DNA of 64,000 nt from Alistipes sp. Its GTDB lineage: Bacteria > Bacteroidota > Bacteroidia > Bacteroidales > Rikenellaceae. Position numbers and translations under genes: made by a program. The notes beneath the pieces were generated by a model. It saw only the letters and a program-made list of their open reading frames with translations, was not told where the DNA came from and did not search any database. The stretch lies in NCBI GenBank assembly GCA_017630455.1, contig JAGBVG010000023.1, positions 62,001 through 126,000 of the forward strand, read 5' to 3'. This document shows, one piece after another, positions 43,766 through 52,007 of this stretch (its first letter is position 1; each line of letters begins with the position of its first letter).

Positions 43766-45552
43766 TGAAATATAATAACGATATACTTAGGCGATTGCAT
43801 CGAGAGTTATATGATGTTCTCGGCGAGGTGGTGCGTGTATGCGAGGCTGCGGGCATCCCCTATTTCATTCAGGGTGGCACGGCTATCGGAGCACACTTCT
43901 TCGAGGATATAGTGCCGTGGGATGATGATATTGACCTCGGTATGACGCGCGAAAATTATGAGCGTTTTCTTCGTGAGGCCCCTGCACTTTTGGGTGAGGA
44001 TTATCAGCTGCAGGAGTTTGCCACGGAGCCTGATACGCCGTTCTACTACATCAAAATACGCAAGCGTGGAACGCGATTTGTGGAGAGCGAGTGGGTGGGT
44101 ATGCCCATCTCGGAGGGTATCTATGTCGATATCTTTCCATACGATGTAATCCCTGATGATGAGCGACTTAGGATTGCGCAACGCCGTAAGGTGGGCTTTC
44201 TCGTAAACTGCTTTATGGCCAAGAGCGTATGGCTGTGGCGATGGTTCGGGAGGGCGAATAATGGTGTGGTGTTCCCCAAAAGTTGGTTGTCGTGTGCGGC
44301 CATAAAGCTCTATGCGTCGTTGCACACTAAGGAGCAGATATACAACCGCTTGAAGCGTGAAATGACACGCTACAATGCCACCGATGGGGTGTACTACAAC
44401 ATTGTGCGTATGCCCAAGGATATGATCTCGTGCGAGGCAATAGCGCATCTCGAGCCGCGACGCTTGGGCGAACTTACGGTTATGGCTCCTGCGGATTTGG
44501 AGACATATCTGCGTAGCCACTACGGCGACATCCAGAAGTGGCTGCCCGAGGAGAAACGCCTGAATCACGCCCCCGAGGTGCTGCATTTCGGAGAGAGCGT
44601 TACGACCGCGGAGTCGGAGTCTATAAGTGTGGTTATTCCGCTATATAATAAAGAGTTGGAGGTGGAGCGTGCCTTGCGCTCGGTGCTCTCTCAGAGCCTT
44701 ATGCCTGGCGAGATTATCGTTGTGGATGATGGCTCGACAGATGGCTCGCGTGCGGTGGTGGAGCGTGTTATGGCTGAGAATCCCACCTCGAACATCCGTC
44801 TCCTTGTGCAAAAAAATGGCGGTGTCAGCGCGGCGCGAAACAGAGGTATTGCGGAGGCTAAGGGGCGTTATGTTGCACTTCTGGATGCCGATGATTGGTG
44901 GCTCACGGGATATATCGCCGAGGTGTGCAGAATGATGGAGTATTACCCCGATGCCGAGGCCTACTCTACAGCATTTGACATAGTCTCGGGAGATAAGCGT
45001 GTGAGGGCTGCAGTGCCTGAGTGTGAGGGTGTTATCAATCCGGCGGAGGAGGCTCTCAGGAGTCGTTATCCGATCATCCCATCCACGGCAACGCTGCTTC
45101 GCAGTGCCGTTATGGAGTGTGGCGGTTTCCCCGAGGGTATGCGCATTGGCGAGGATCAGTGGCTGTGGGTGAGGATGATGCAACGCGGCTGCCGCTTCGT
45201 CTTCTCACCGATGTCGCTTGTGCGTTACTCGCGTGAGGCATCCAACCGCTCGGCAGCGATATATCGCGCGGAGCAGAGCCAGCATTCGCTCGAGGGACTT
45301 TACAGCTCCGAGCAGGATGAGCAGCTCAATGAATATATAGCCCGTATAGCCCTCGGCAAGGCCATCACGCAGAGTGTTCGCGGTGGCACGGAGGATGCTC
45401 GCCGTGCGGCCGAAAAATTCTCATATACGCATCTGTCACGCAGACAGTTGTATCGACTACGTATGCTGAACACCCTCCCCGTGGCTCTCCGTCCGCTGGT
45501 TGACAGGCTCTATTCGACCCTTGCGTGGGTGGTGAGGAGGCGTGGATTGTAG
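43765..45552 (+). CDS. LicD-family phosphotransferase fused to a family 2 glycosyltransferase
   Basis: 595 residues in two domains. The N-terminal LicD-like nucleotidyl/phosphotransferase (about 1-270) has GGTAIGAHFFEDIVPWDDDI, with the DDDID metal motif, followed by GMTRENYERFL and YVDIFPYDVIPDDE. LicD proteins move phosphocholine or similar groups onto glycans. The C-terminal GT-A glycosyltransferase (about 285-595) has SVVIPLYNKELEVERALRSV, VDDGSTDGS and LLDADDWW (DXD). The domains join through a short linker with no stop codon. It shares one base with the LuxE-like gene. The pair suggests decoration of a cell-surface polysaccharide or lipid, but no wider capsule locus is in view. Confidence 0.85.
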   Translation: MKYNNDILRRLHRELYDVLGEVVRVCEAAGIPYFIQGGTAIGAHFFEDIVPWDDDIDLGMTRENYERFLREAPALLGEDYQLQEFATEPDTPFYYIKIRKRGTRFVESEWVGMPISEGIYVDIFPYDVIPDDERLRIAQRRKVGFLVNCFMAKSVWLWRWFGRANNGVVFPKSWLSCAAIKLYASLHTKEQIYNRLKREMTRYNATDGVYYNIVRMPKDMISCEAIAHLEPRRLGELTVMAPADLETYLRSHYGDIQKWLPEEKRLNHAPEVLHFGESVTTAESESISVVIPLYNKELEVERALRSVLSQSLMPGEIIVVDDGSTDGSRAVVERVMAENPTSNIRLLVQKNGGVSAARNRGIAEAKGRYVALLDADDWWLTGYIAEVCRMMEYYPDAEAYSTAFDIVSGDKRVRAAVPECEGVINPAEEALRSRYPIIPSTATLLRSAVMECGGFPEGMRIGEDQWLWVRMMQRGCRFVFSPMSLVRYSREASNRSAAIYRAEQSQHSLEGLYSSEQDEQLNEYIARIALGKAITQSVRGGTEDARRAAEKFSYTHLSRRQLYRLRMLNTLPVALRPLVDRLYSTLAWVVRRRGL

Positions 45553-45594
45553 TCATAAAAATCTCTTTTTTTAGATTATTTCTCTCGCAGAGAG

Positions 45595-45624
45595 TTGTTT
45601 ATTACATAAGTTTTTGTATATTTG
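45595..45624 (+). promoter_or_regulatory. Promoter of pdxA
   Basis: TTG at 45595-45597 and TATATTTG at 45617-45624 are 19 bases apart. It excludes the earlier in-frame ATG at 45614 and supports ATG 45647. Confidence 0.8.
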
Positions 45625-45646
45625 TATTTCGAAACTTACGAAACTT

Positions 45647-46738
45647 ATGAACAATAGACTAAAAATAGGTATCTCGCAGGGCGATACTAATGGTATCGGC
45701 TGGGAGGTAATCCTCAAAATACTTTCGGATAATCGTATCACGGAGCTTTGCACCCCTGTGGTGTATGGCTCGGCAAAGGCTGCGGCATACTACGAGCGTT
45801 CGCTCAAGGAGTATGAGCCTGTGAAGTTTGTGGTGGTGGATGGTGCGGAGAATGCCCAGGCGGGTCGTTGTAACCTCGTGGAGTGTTGCGACGAAAACAT
45901 CTCTATCACCCCTGGCAAACCATCTAAGGCGGGTGGTGAGGCTGCTTCGGCGGCGTTGCGTCGTGCAGTTGCGGAGCTTAAGGCTGGTCGTATAGATGCT
46001 CTTGTAACGGCTCCTATCGACAAGGAGATGATTCAGAGCGAGGAGTTTAACTTTACGGGTCACACCGAGTTTCTCGCTGCGGAGCTTGGCGGCAAGCCGC
46101 TTATGATTATGGCGTCGGATCTTATGCGCGTGGGTCTGGCAACCATCCACGTTCCTGTGTCGAGGGTTGCGGAGCATCTCTCCAAGGAGCTTATCGTGGA
46201 GCGTATCGAGCAGATGAATCGCTCTATGGTTGAGGATTTTGGCGTTGTGAAGCCACGCATCGCGGTGTTGGCACTTAACCCTCACGCGGGTGATGGAGGA
46301 CTTCTCGGCTCGGAGGAGGCGGAGATTATCAAGCCTGCTATTGTCGATGCTTTCGAGAGGGATATCCTCGCGTTTGGACCTTTTGCTGCGGATGGCTTCT
46401 TCGCAGCGGGACAGTTCAAGAACTACGATGCGATACTTGCTATGTACCACGACCAGGGTCTCGCACCTTTCAAGACCCTTACGCCAGATGGTGTGAACTT
46501 CTCGGCATCGCTTGATGCAGTGCGCACATCGCCAGATCACGGCGTGGCATACGACATCGCAGGCAAGGGTATTGCCGATGAGCAGTCTATGCGCAACGCG
46601 ATCTATATGGCTATGGACATCGTTCGTCGCCGCAAGGAGTGGGCACGCTGGACAGCACGTCCTCTGGAGCACTTCGAGCGCGAGAAGGGTCGCGATATCT
46701 CCATCAAGGATTTGCCTGAGCAGGAGCATCACGACTAA
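45647..46738 (+). CDS. pdxA: 4-hydroxythreonine-4-phosphate dehydrogenase
   Basis: It oxidises 4-phosphohydroxy-L-threonine with NAD in DXP-dependent pyridoxal phosphate synthesis. From ATG 45647 there are 363 residues. It begins MNNRLKIGISQGDTNGIGWE, in which GDTNGIG takes the place of the usual GDPAGIGPE. TAPIDKEMIQ and FTGHTEFLAAELG (metal His) follow. NPHAGDGGLLG and YHDQGLAPFK carry further metal/substrate His residues, and RTSPDHGVAYDIAGKG ends the signature set. It is a homodimer in the cytoplasm. It precedes a small membrane protein by 5 bp. Confidence 0.94.
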   Translation: MNNRLKIGISQGDTNGIGWEVILKILSDNRITELCTPVVYGSAKAAAYYERSLKEYEPVKFVVVDGAENAQAGRCNLVECCDENISITPGKPSKAGGEAASAALRRAVAELKAGRIDALVTAPIDKEMIQSEEFNFTGHTEFLAAELGGKPLMIMASDLMRVGLATIHVPVSRVAEHLSKELIVERIEQMNRSMVEDFGVVKPRIAVLALNPHAGDGGLLGSEEAEIIKPAIVDAFERDILAFGPFAADGFFAAGQFKNYDAILAMYHDQGLAPFKTLTPDGVNFSASLDAVRTSPDHGVAYDIAGKGIADEQSMRNAIYMAMDIVRRRKEWARWTARPLEHFEREKGRDISIKDLPEQEHHD

Positions 46739-46743
46739 ACGCT

Positions 46744-46941
46744 ATGCATAACAAGGTTTTGGCAATAATATTTATCGTGCTCTTCAGCGTGGCATTAGCA
46801 TGGGCGGTTATGTTCTGCATAGATGCCATAGAGGGTGAGAAATGGGCCGTTGCACTAATGTCAGCAGCCGTTGCCGGCATCTCGATATTTAGAATAGCAT
46901 ACTACGCCAAAGCACTATCCCATAGGGATGAAGATAGATAG
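46744..46941 (+). CDS. Small hypothetical membrane protein (65 residues)
   Basis: It starts 5 bp after pdxA. There are two hydrophobic helices, about 5-27 (VLAIIFIVLFSVALAWAVMF) and 34-52, separated by a charged DAIEGEKW loop, with a basic/acidic tail ending KALSHRDEDR. The spacing, same strand and codon use support a real gene; no family is recognised. A link to pyridoxal phosphate synthesis is not implied. Confidence 0.55.
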   Translation: MHNKVLAIIFIVLFSVALAWAVMFCIDAIEGEKWAVALMSAAVAGISIFRIAYYAKALSHRDEDR

Positions 46942-47035
46942 AAGACACTGAGCACAACTGAGTAGTAATCCGTCTCGTTATTGTGGAGCTGCGAAGGTGC
47001 TCGAAATAATAACTTTTTAAAACAACTAAACAATT

Positions 47036-48976
47036 ATGGTTAAAGTAACCTTTCCCGATGGCTCGGTAAGAGAGTTCGCCAAAGGGACAACTGCCTTTCA
47101 GGTGGCAGAGAGCATCAGCCCTCGTTTAGCTGCTGACTCACTCGCAGCCGAGGTAAACGGCGCAACTGTAGATATGATGCGCGCTATCGATTGTGACTGT
47201 ACAATCAAATTCTTCAAGTGGGACGACGCCGAGGGTAAACACGCTTTCTGGCACACATCATCACACCTCTTGGCAGAGGCTTTGGAGGCTCTCTACCCAG
47301 GTATTAAGTTTGGTATCGGTCCTGCTATCGACAATGGTTTCTACTACGACGTAGATTCGCCTGTGGCTATCACAGAGGCTGACCTCGAGAAGATCGAGGC
47401 TAAGATGATCGAGCTTTCGCGTAACAAGGAGGCTTTGGTGCGCACAGAGGTTTCGAAGGCTGAGGCTCTCAAGACCTTCACCGAGAAGGGCGACCAGTAT
47501 AAGGTGGAGCTTATCACCGACCTCGAGGATGGTACAATCTCGTTCTATACCAACGGCGCTTTCACCGATCTATGTCGTGGTCCACATATCCCTAACACGG
47601 GTTATATCAAGGCTATTAAGTTGACCTCTATCGCAGGTGCTTACTGGCGTGGTAACGAGAAGAACAAGATGCTCACTCGTATCTACGGCGTATCGTTCCC
47701 TAAGAAGTCGATGCTCGACGAGCACCTCGCAATGTTGGAGGAGGCTAAGAAGCGCGACCACCGTAAGCTCGGCAAGGATCTCGAGTTGTTTATGTTCTCG
47801 CAGCGTGTAGGTCAGGGCCTTCCAATGTGGTTGCCTAAGGGTGCAGAGTTGCGCGACCGTTTGGAGCGTTTCTTGCGTCAGATTCAGAAGGAGTATGGCT
47901 ACCTTCAGGTTATCACCCCACATATCGGTAACAAGGATCTCTACGTTACATCAGGCCACTATGCTAAGTATGGCAAGGACTCGTTCCAGCCTATCCACAC
48001 TCCATTCGAGGGTGAGGAGTATCTGTTGAAGCCTATGAACTGTCCTCACCATTGTGAGATCTACCGCTCTAAGCCACGCTCTTACAAGGATCTTCCAGTG
48101 CGCTTGGCAGAGTTCGGTACTGTATACCGCTACGAGCAGTCTGGTGAGTTGCACGGCTTGACTCGTGTACGCTCGTTTACTCAGGATGATGCCCACCTCT
48201 TCGTGCGTCCAGACCAGTTGTTGGAGGAGTTCGAGAAGGTTATCGACATCGTGCTCTACATCTTCCGCACTCTTAAGTTCGACAACTACACCGCACAGAT
48301 CTCGCTCCGCGACCCTAACAACACCGAGAAGTATATCGGCTCGGATGAGAACTGGGAGAAGGCTGAGGGTGCTATCATCCAGGCTTGTAAGGAGAAGGGC
48401 CTCAACACCACTGTGGAGCTTGGCGAGGCTGCGTTCTACGGTCCTAAGCTCGACTTTATGGTTAAGGATGCTCTCGGTCGCAGCTGGCAGCTCGGTACTA
48501 TCCAGGTGGACTACAACCTCCCAGAGCGTTTCGACCTTACATATAAGGGCTCTGACGATAAGCTTCACCGCCCAATTATGATCCACCGTGCGCCATTTGG
48601 CTCTATGGAGCGTTTCGTGGCTGTGTTGTTGGAGCACACTGGTGGTAAGTTCCCATTGTGGCTCACCCCAGACCAGGCTGTGGTATTGCCTATCTCGGAG
48701 AAGTATAACGACTATGCTCAGGAGGTAGCTCGTCAGCTCAACATCGCTGATGTTCGCGTTCAGGTGGATGATCGTAACGAGAAGATCGGCCGTAAGATTC
48801 GCGACAACGAGCTTAAGCGTATCCCATTCCTCTTGATCGTAGGTGAGAAGGAGGCTGAGGATGGCTTGGTATCGGTTCGCGCACAGGGCGAGGGCGATAA
48901 GGGTCAGATGACTATTGCAGAGTTCGCAGAGTTTATGAAGGGCCTCGTATCAGCAGAGATTGAAGCAAATAAATAA
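47036..48976 (+). CDS. thrS: Threonine--tRNA ligase
   Basis: It charges tRNA-Thr. 646 residues is normal for the bacterial class IIa enzyme. The TGS domain is at 1-62 ([16 protein letters not shown]). The editing domain is at about 65-235, with [11 protein letters not shown] and the later zinc-type editing His/Cys in [12 protein letters not shown]. The catalytic core has [12 protein letters not shown] (zinc Cys), [20 protein letters not shown] and [11 protein letters not shown], and the anticodon domain is at the end. It precedes infC by 25 bp, the classic thrS-infC order. No T-box-like leader was seen in the 94-base upstream gap. Confidence 0.97.
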   Translation: MVKVTFPDGSVREFAKGTTAFQVAESISPRLAADSLAAEVNGATVDMMRAIDCDCTIKFFKWDDAEGKHAFWHTSSHLLAEALEALYPGIKFGIGPAIDNGFYYDVDSPVAITEADLEKIEAKMIELSRNKEALVRTEVSKAEALKTFTEKGDQYKVELITDLEDGTISFYTNGAFTDLCRGPHIPNTGYIKAIKLTSIAGAYWRGNEKNKMLTRIYGVSFPKKSMLDEHLAMLEEAKKRDHRKLGKDLELFMFSQRVGQGLPMWLPKGAELRDRLERFLRQIQKEYGYLQVITPHIGNKDLYVTSGHYAKYGKDSFQPIHTPFEGEEYLLKPMNCPHHCEIYRSKPRSYKDLPVRLAEFGTVYRYEQSGELHGLTRVRSFTQDDAHLFVRPDQLLEEFEKVIDIVLYIFRTLKFDNYTAQISLRDPNNTEKYIGSDENWEKAEGAIIQACKEKGLNTTVELGEAAFYGPKLDFMVKDALGRSWQLGTIQVDYNLPERFDLTYKGSDDKLHRPIMIHRAPFGSMERFVAVLLEHTGGKFPLWLTPDQAVVLPISEKYNDYAQEVARQLNIADVRVQVDDRNEKIGRKIRDNELKRIPFLLIVGEKEAEDGLVSVRAQGEGDKGQMTIAEFAEFMKGLVSAEIEANK

Positions 48977-49001
48977 TAAGTCTAACTAACAATTAACTAA
49001 T

Positions 49002-49625
49002 TTGGCAGGACAATTTCCATTCCGCCCACGCCCACAGGCGCAGGGGAATAACCAGCAACAGCAGAACAACAACCAGCAGCAGCGCGACCCTCGTGGCCGT
49101 CGCCCACAGCAGGAGAACCCTAACCGAATCAACGACGAGATCACAGCACCTACAGTGCGTGTCGTAGGCGAGAACGTTGAGCCTAACCTTGTGTTGCCTA
49201 TCAAGGAGGCACTCCGCTTGGCTGATGAGATGGAGCTTGACCTTATCGAGATTTCGCCTAAGGCTGAGCCTCCAGTATGCCGCATTGCCGACTACCAGAA
49301 GTTCCTTTACCAGCAGAAGCGTAAGGCTAAGGAGATCAAGGCAAAGCAGGTGAAGGTTGTTATCAAGGAGATTCGTTTTGGTCCTCAGACCGATGATCAC
49401 GACTACAACTTCAAGCTTAAGCACGCCGAGAACTTCCTCAAGGAGGGTGCTAAGGTTAAGGCGTACGTATTCTTCCGTGGTCGCTCTATCGTCTTCAAGG
49501 AGCAGGGAGAGATTCTTCTTCTCCGTTTTGCCAACGACCTCGAGGAGCTTGCTCGTGTAGAGCTGATGCCAAAGCTCGATGGTAAGAAGATGAATATGAT
49601 TCTTGCGCCTAAATCAAAGAAGTAA
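49002..49625 (+). CDS. infC: Translation initiation factor IF-3 (TTG start)
   Basis: The start is TTG 49002: the next upstream stop is TAA at 48987 and only CAA, TTA, ACT and AAT lie between, while the first in-frame ATG falls deep in the N-domain. It has 207 residues with a Gln/Asn-rich N-terminal extension (about 10-40) before the IF3 N-domain ([16 protein letters not shown]). The linker is followed by the C-domain ([18 protein letters not shown] and [20 protein letters not shown]). IF-3 prevents subunit joining and checks the start codon, and infC of E. coli uses a rare start for autoregulation. No rpmI or rplT follows; a palindromic element comes directly after the stop. Confidence 0.95.
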   Translation: MAGQFPFRPRPQAQGNNQQQQNNNQQQRDPRGRRPQQENPNRINDEITAPTVRVVGENVEPNLVLPIKEALRLADEMELDLIEISPKAEPPVCRIADYQKFLYQQKRKAKEIKAKQVKVVIKEIRFGPQTDDHDYNFKLKHAENFLKEGAKVKAYVFFRGRSIVFKEQGEILLLRFANDLEELARVELMPKLDGKKMNMILAPKSKK

Positions 49626-49626
49626 T

Positions 49627-49757
49627 TAATTTCTTGTGATAAGGGGTCATCTTCGACTCATCCCGAAAAGTAATGGACCAAGGGCTGTACGTTTTGTACT
49701 ATCCCTTGGTCTATTCTTTTGCGATAAGCCAAATCTAACCCCTTCTGACAAGAAATT
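49627..49757 (+). repeat. Stop-adjacent palindromic element, type A copy 3
   Basis: It begins one base after the infC TAA. Arms ATTTCTTGT/ACAAGAAAT, AAGGGG/CCCCTT, AAAAG/CTTTT, AAT/ATT, GACCAAGGG/CCCTTGGTC and GTAC/GTAC. Confidence 0.85.
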
Positions 49758-49803
49758 TGGGCGTTATCCCATCGTCGGGATTTTTGCAGAGCGTTGCACT
49801 CGG

Positions 49804-49825
49804 CACCCTTCTGACAAGAAATTTA
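49804..49825 (+). repeat. Solo right arm of a type A element
   Basis: ACCCTTCTGACAAGAAATTT repeats the right end of the copy that finished 47 bases earlier; no left arm accompanies it. Confidence 0.7.
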
Positions 49826-49848
49826 TCTTATTCTGTGAGGTGAAAAAC

Positions 49849-49882
49849 AATGTCATCCTTCGACTTCGCTCGGGATGACATT
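49849..49882. repeat. Short palindromic repeat, copy 1
   Basis: AATGTCATCC pairs with GGATGACATT around TTCGACTTCGCTCG. It could act as a terminator in either direction. A second copy lies at 49968-49995. Confidence 0.65.
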
Positions 49883-49967
49883 GTGGGCGTGTTGATAACA
49901 CTGGCAACCAAGTCCCCCTTTGGCAAAGGGGGATTTAGGGGGAATGTGAAAATGAAATGATGCAAAG

Positions 49968-49995
49968 CATCCTTCGACTCCGCTCGGGATGACAT
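49968..49995. repeat. Short palindromic repeat, copy 2
   Basis: CATCCTTCGACTCCGCTCGG followed by GATGACAT repeats the core of copy 1 with one base difference (TTC to TCC). Confidence 0.65.
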
Positions 49996-50039
49996 AGTAT
50001 AGTTTCATAATCGCTCCGGCGGAGCAACCCCATTACTCA

Positions 50040-50843
50040 TTACTCACTCCTCATTACTAATTCCTTAATAGCCTTAGCGCACAGCTCTGGCTCCTCTAAG
50101 AAACCCATATGTCCCGAGTGCTCGAGCCACACAACACGTGCCGTGGTGTCAGCAGCGATCATCTCCTGTGCCACATTCTCGGGAATGTAGTGGTCGTGGC
50201 GACCAAAGATAAACTGGTGGGCGATGCCACTGTCGCGTAGCTGCTCGCCGCGACTCTTACGCTCGATCATACCGCCAAGGATAGCTATGACACCCTCATC
50301 CTCGGTGATAAGGATAAGCTCGCTGAGATCCTCGATGTAATCTTTTAGACGCTTCACATTCTCGGGTGCGAAGCCCTGGTGTGGCACAAGACGCGCCAGG
50401 GTATTCTTTTTGCCAGCCTTTATAAGCTCTATCTCGCGGCGGCGACGGTCACACTTCTCCTGGCTGTCTGCCGAGGTTGTGGAGCTTAGGAGCGTGATGC
50501 TCTCGAGATTCGCGGCGTAGCTGTCCATCATCGCCAGAGCCACGTAGCCGCCCATAGAGTGTCCTACGACATTATATTTCTCGATACCCAAGGCTTGCAT
50601 AGTAAGTCCCACGCAATCAGCGAGATACTCCATAGTATGTGTTTCGCCGTTTACCATCGACACGCCGTGACCTGGCAGGTCGAGGACTACCACGCGCAGC
50701 TCATCCTTTAGCAAGTCGATAAACTCATCCCACACCAGCATTGACTCCAAGTAGCCGTGTAGAAGAACAACGCACCTCTCGCCGCGCTCGCTGTCGGCAA
50801 CGTGCATAGGCGTAGTGCCTGCCATAACAAATTTCTCAACCAT
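50040..50843 (-). CDS. Alpha/beta-hydrolase
   Basis: 267 residues with no signal peptide. LLHGYLES at about 27-34 forms the oxyanion region. The nucleophile elbow VGHSMGGY gives Ser96. The acid is the Asp in FGRHDHYIP and the His is in LEHSGHMGFLEEPE. A cap region lies at about 125-200. The family includes esterases, lactonases and haloperoxidase-like enzymes; the substrate is unknown. It is divergent from dapF and convergent with infC. Confidence 0.88.
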   Translation of the reverse strand: MVEKFVMAGTTPMHVADSERGERCVVLLHGYLESMLVWDEFIDLLKDELRVVVLDLPGHGVSMVNGETHTMEYLADCVGLTMQALGIEKYNVVGHSMGGYVALAMMDSYAANLESITLLSSTTSADSQEKCDRRRREIELIKAGKKNTLARLVPHQGFAPENVKRLKDYIEDLSELILITEDEGVIAILGGMIERKSRGEQLRDSGIAHQFIFGRHDHYIPENVAQEMIAADTTARVVWLEHSGHMGFLEEPELCAKAIKELVMRSE

Positions 50844-50926
50844 AGTGTCGCATATTACGATTTACTCTACAATATTACAAAAATCTTGGGACAAAAGCAA
50901 TAGGAGAGCGCAAAAAGAGGTGAGAA

Positions 50927-50958
50927 TTTTGTTGTGCCGGAAAAATTTTGTAACTTTG
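50927..50958 (+). promoter_or_regulatory. Promoter of dapF and the TamL-like gene
   Basis: TTTTGTTG at 50927-50934 and TAACTTTG at 50951-50958. The leader to ATG 51006 is about 41 bases. Confidence 0.75.
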
Positions 50959-51005
50959 GTCATTATATATACGTACACCACTGTTAATGACAAAATGATA
51001 GAGCT

Positions 51006-51956
51006 ATGTCGCGCTTCGAATTTATAAAATGCCACGGGTCGGGCAACGACTTTATACTTGTTGATATCACTAACGACGAGGCTCTGCAGCGCGTCGACTG
51101 GTCGGCATTTGCGCGTGTGGCGTGCGACAGATCGACAAGTATTGGCAGCGATGGTCTGTTGCTCGTTGTGCGTCACGAGGATGGGGTGTATGGTATGGAT
51201 ATGCTCAACCCCGACGGCTCGCGTGCCGAGATGTGTGGCAATGGCATCCGCTGCGTGGCGCGATATGCTATGGAGCGCGGTTATATCTCGGCTCGGAGTG
51301 TGCTTCGCTCTGGAGGTCGCGACTATGCTGTGGCGGCGGCAGGAGAGATAGCAGAGGGTGTACCGATGTATGGCGTGGATATAGCTATACGCCTATGGAG
51401 CAAGGACTTCGCCTTCTTTGCCGAGGGAGAAGAGTGGCTTGGTAAGAGTGTCGAGGCCTTGTCGTCGGAGCTCCAGTTTTCGGCGCTTAGTCTCGGAAAT
51501 CCTCACCTTGTGGCCAAGGTGGAGCAGATTTCGCTTGCGGAGCTTGAGACCCTCGGCGAGAGGGTAAAGGTGCTCCCGAATATAGTTCCTAATGGAGTAA
51601 ATGTGTCGTTATACGAGCGTCGTAGCAATCGTAGCATCTTTGTTGCTACATACGAGCGTGGTGCGGGTATCACGCTGTCGTGTGGCACGGCTATGACCGC
51701 TTCGGCTACGGCGGCAGCACAGCTTGGATATGTGGAGCGTGGCGAGCGCATCGAGGTGCGTAATCGAGGTGGTAAGGTATATTGTACTACGCGCATAGAG
51801 GGCAGTGAGATTATTACGCGCCTGGAGGGTAATGCAACGTTTGAGTGGCGTGGTGAGGTGAACTTTGTAGATGGCAAAGTGGAGTATCGCGTTGTGGAGG
51901 AGTCTGGCGAGGCAGATTTGTGGCAGCGTGCCGTGGAGGTGTGGGGGAGTTTATAG
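51006..51956 (+). CDS. dapF: Diaminopimelate epimerase
   Basis: It converts LL- to meso-diaminopimelate for lysine and peptidoglycan synthesis. The two catalytic cysteines are visible: Cys77 in MCGNGIRC and Cys226 in LSCGTAMTA. The start CHGSGNDFILVD carries the substrate-binding Asn. At 316 residues it is longer than the usual 270-280; the extra length is in the middle (about 110-150) and at the C-terminus (about 285-316). It is followed after 51 bp by the TamL-like gene. Confidence 0.94.
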   Translation: MSRFEFIKCHGSGNDFILVDITNDEALQRVDWSAFARVACDRSTSIGSDGLLLVVRHEDGVYGMDMLNPDGSRAEMCGNGIRCVARYAMERGYISARSVLRSGGRDYAVAAAGEIAEGVPMYGVDIAIRLWSKDFAFFAEGEEWLGKSVEALSSELQFSALSLGNPHLVAKVEQISLAELETLGERVKVLPNIVPNGVNVSLYERRSNRSIFVATYERGAGITLSCGTAMTASATAAAQLGYVERGERIEVRNRGGKVYCTTRIEGSEIITRLEGNATFEWRGEVNFVDGKVEYRVVEESGEADLWQRAVEVWGSL

Positions 51957-52007
51957 GTGGCGATAGTGTGCTCTAAGCAGCAGATTACTAATTATAGATA
52001 ATTTAAG

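Larger units (their letters stand above)
49826..50039. other. Repeat-rich non-coding end of the infC spacer
   Basis: Besides the two CATCC...GGATG repeats listed separately, it holds palindrome CCCCCTTTGGCAAAGGGGG (49914-49932), followed by ATTTAGGGGG, and the small palindrome GCTCCGGCGGAGC (50013-50025). No plausible gene is seen; rpmI and rplT are absent. Confidence 0.7.

Noticed and set aside
45659-46732. A 357-codon frame opposite pdxA
   Set aside because: pdxA has all its metal and signature motifs; the antisense frame has none.
46942-47035. A possible T-box or leader before thrS
   Set aside because: Only GAGCAC and GTGCTC are complementary, far apart; no T-box bulge or specifier loop is present, and the phylum generally lacks T-boxes.
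21475-49757. Kink-turn or box C/D-like motif in the palindromic elements
   Set aside because: GTGAT and CTGAC recall box C/D, but the internal loop is GAT opposite CTG with an A-U pair in the centre, not tandem G-A pairs.
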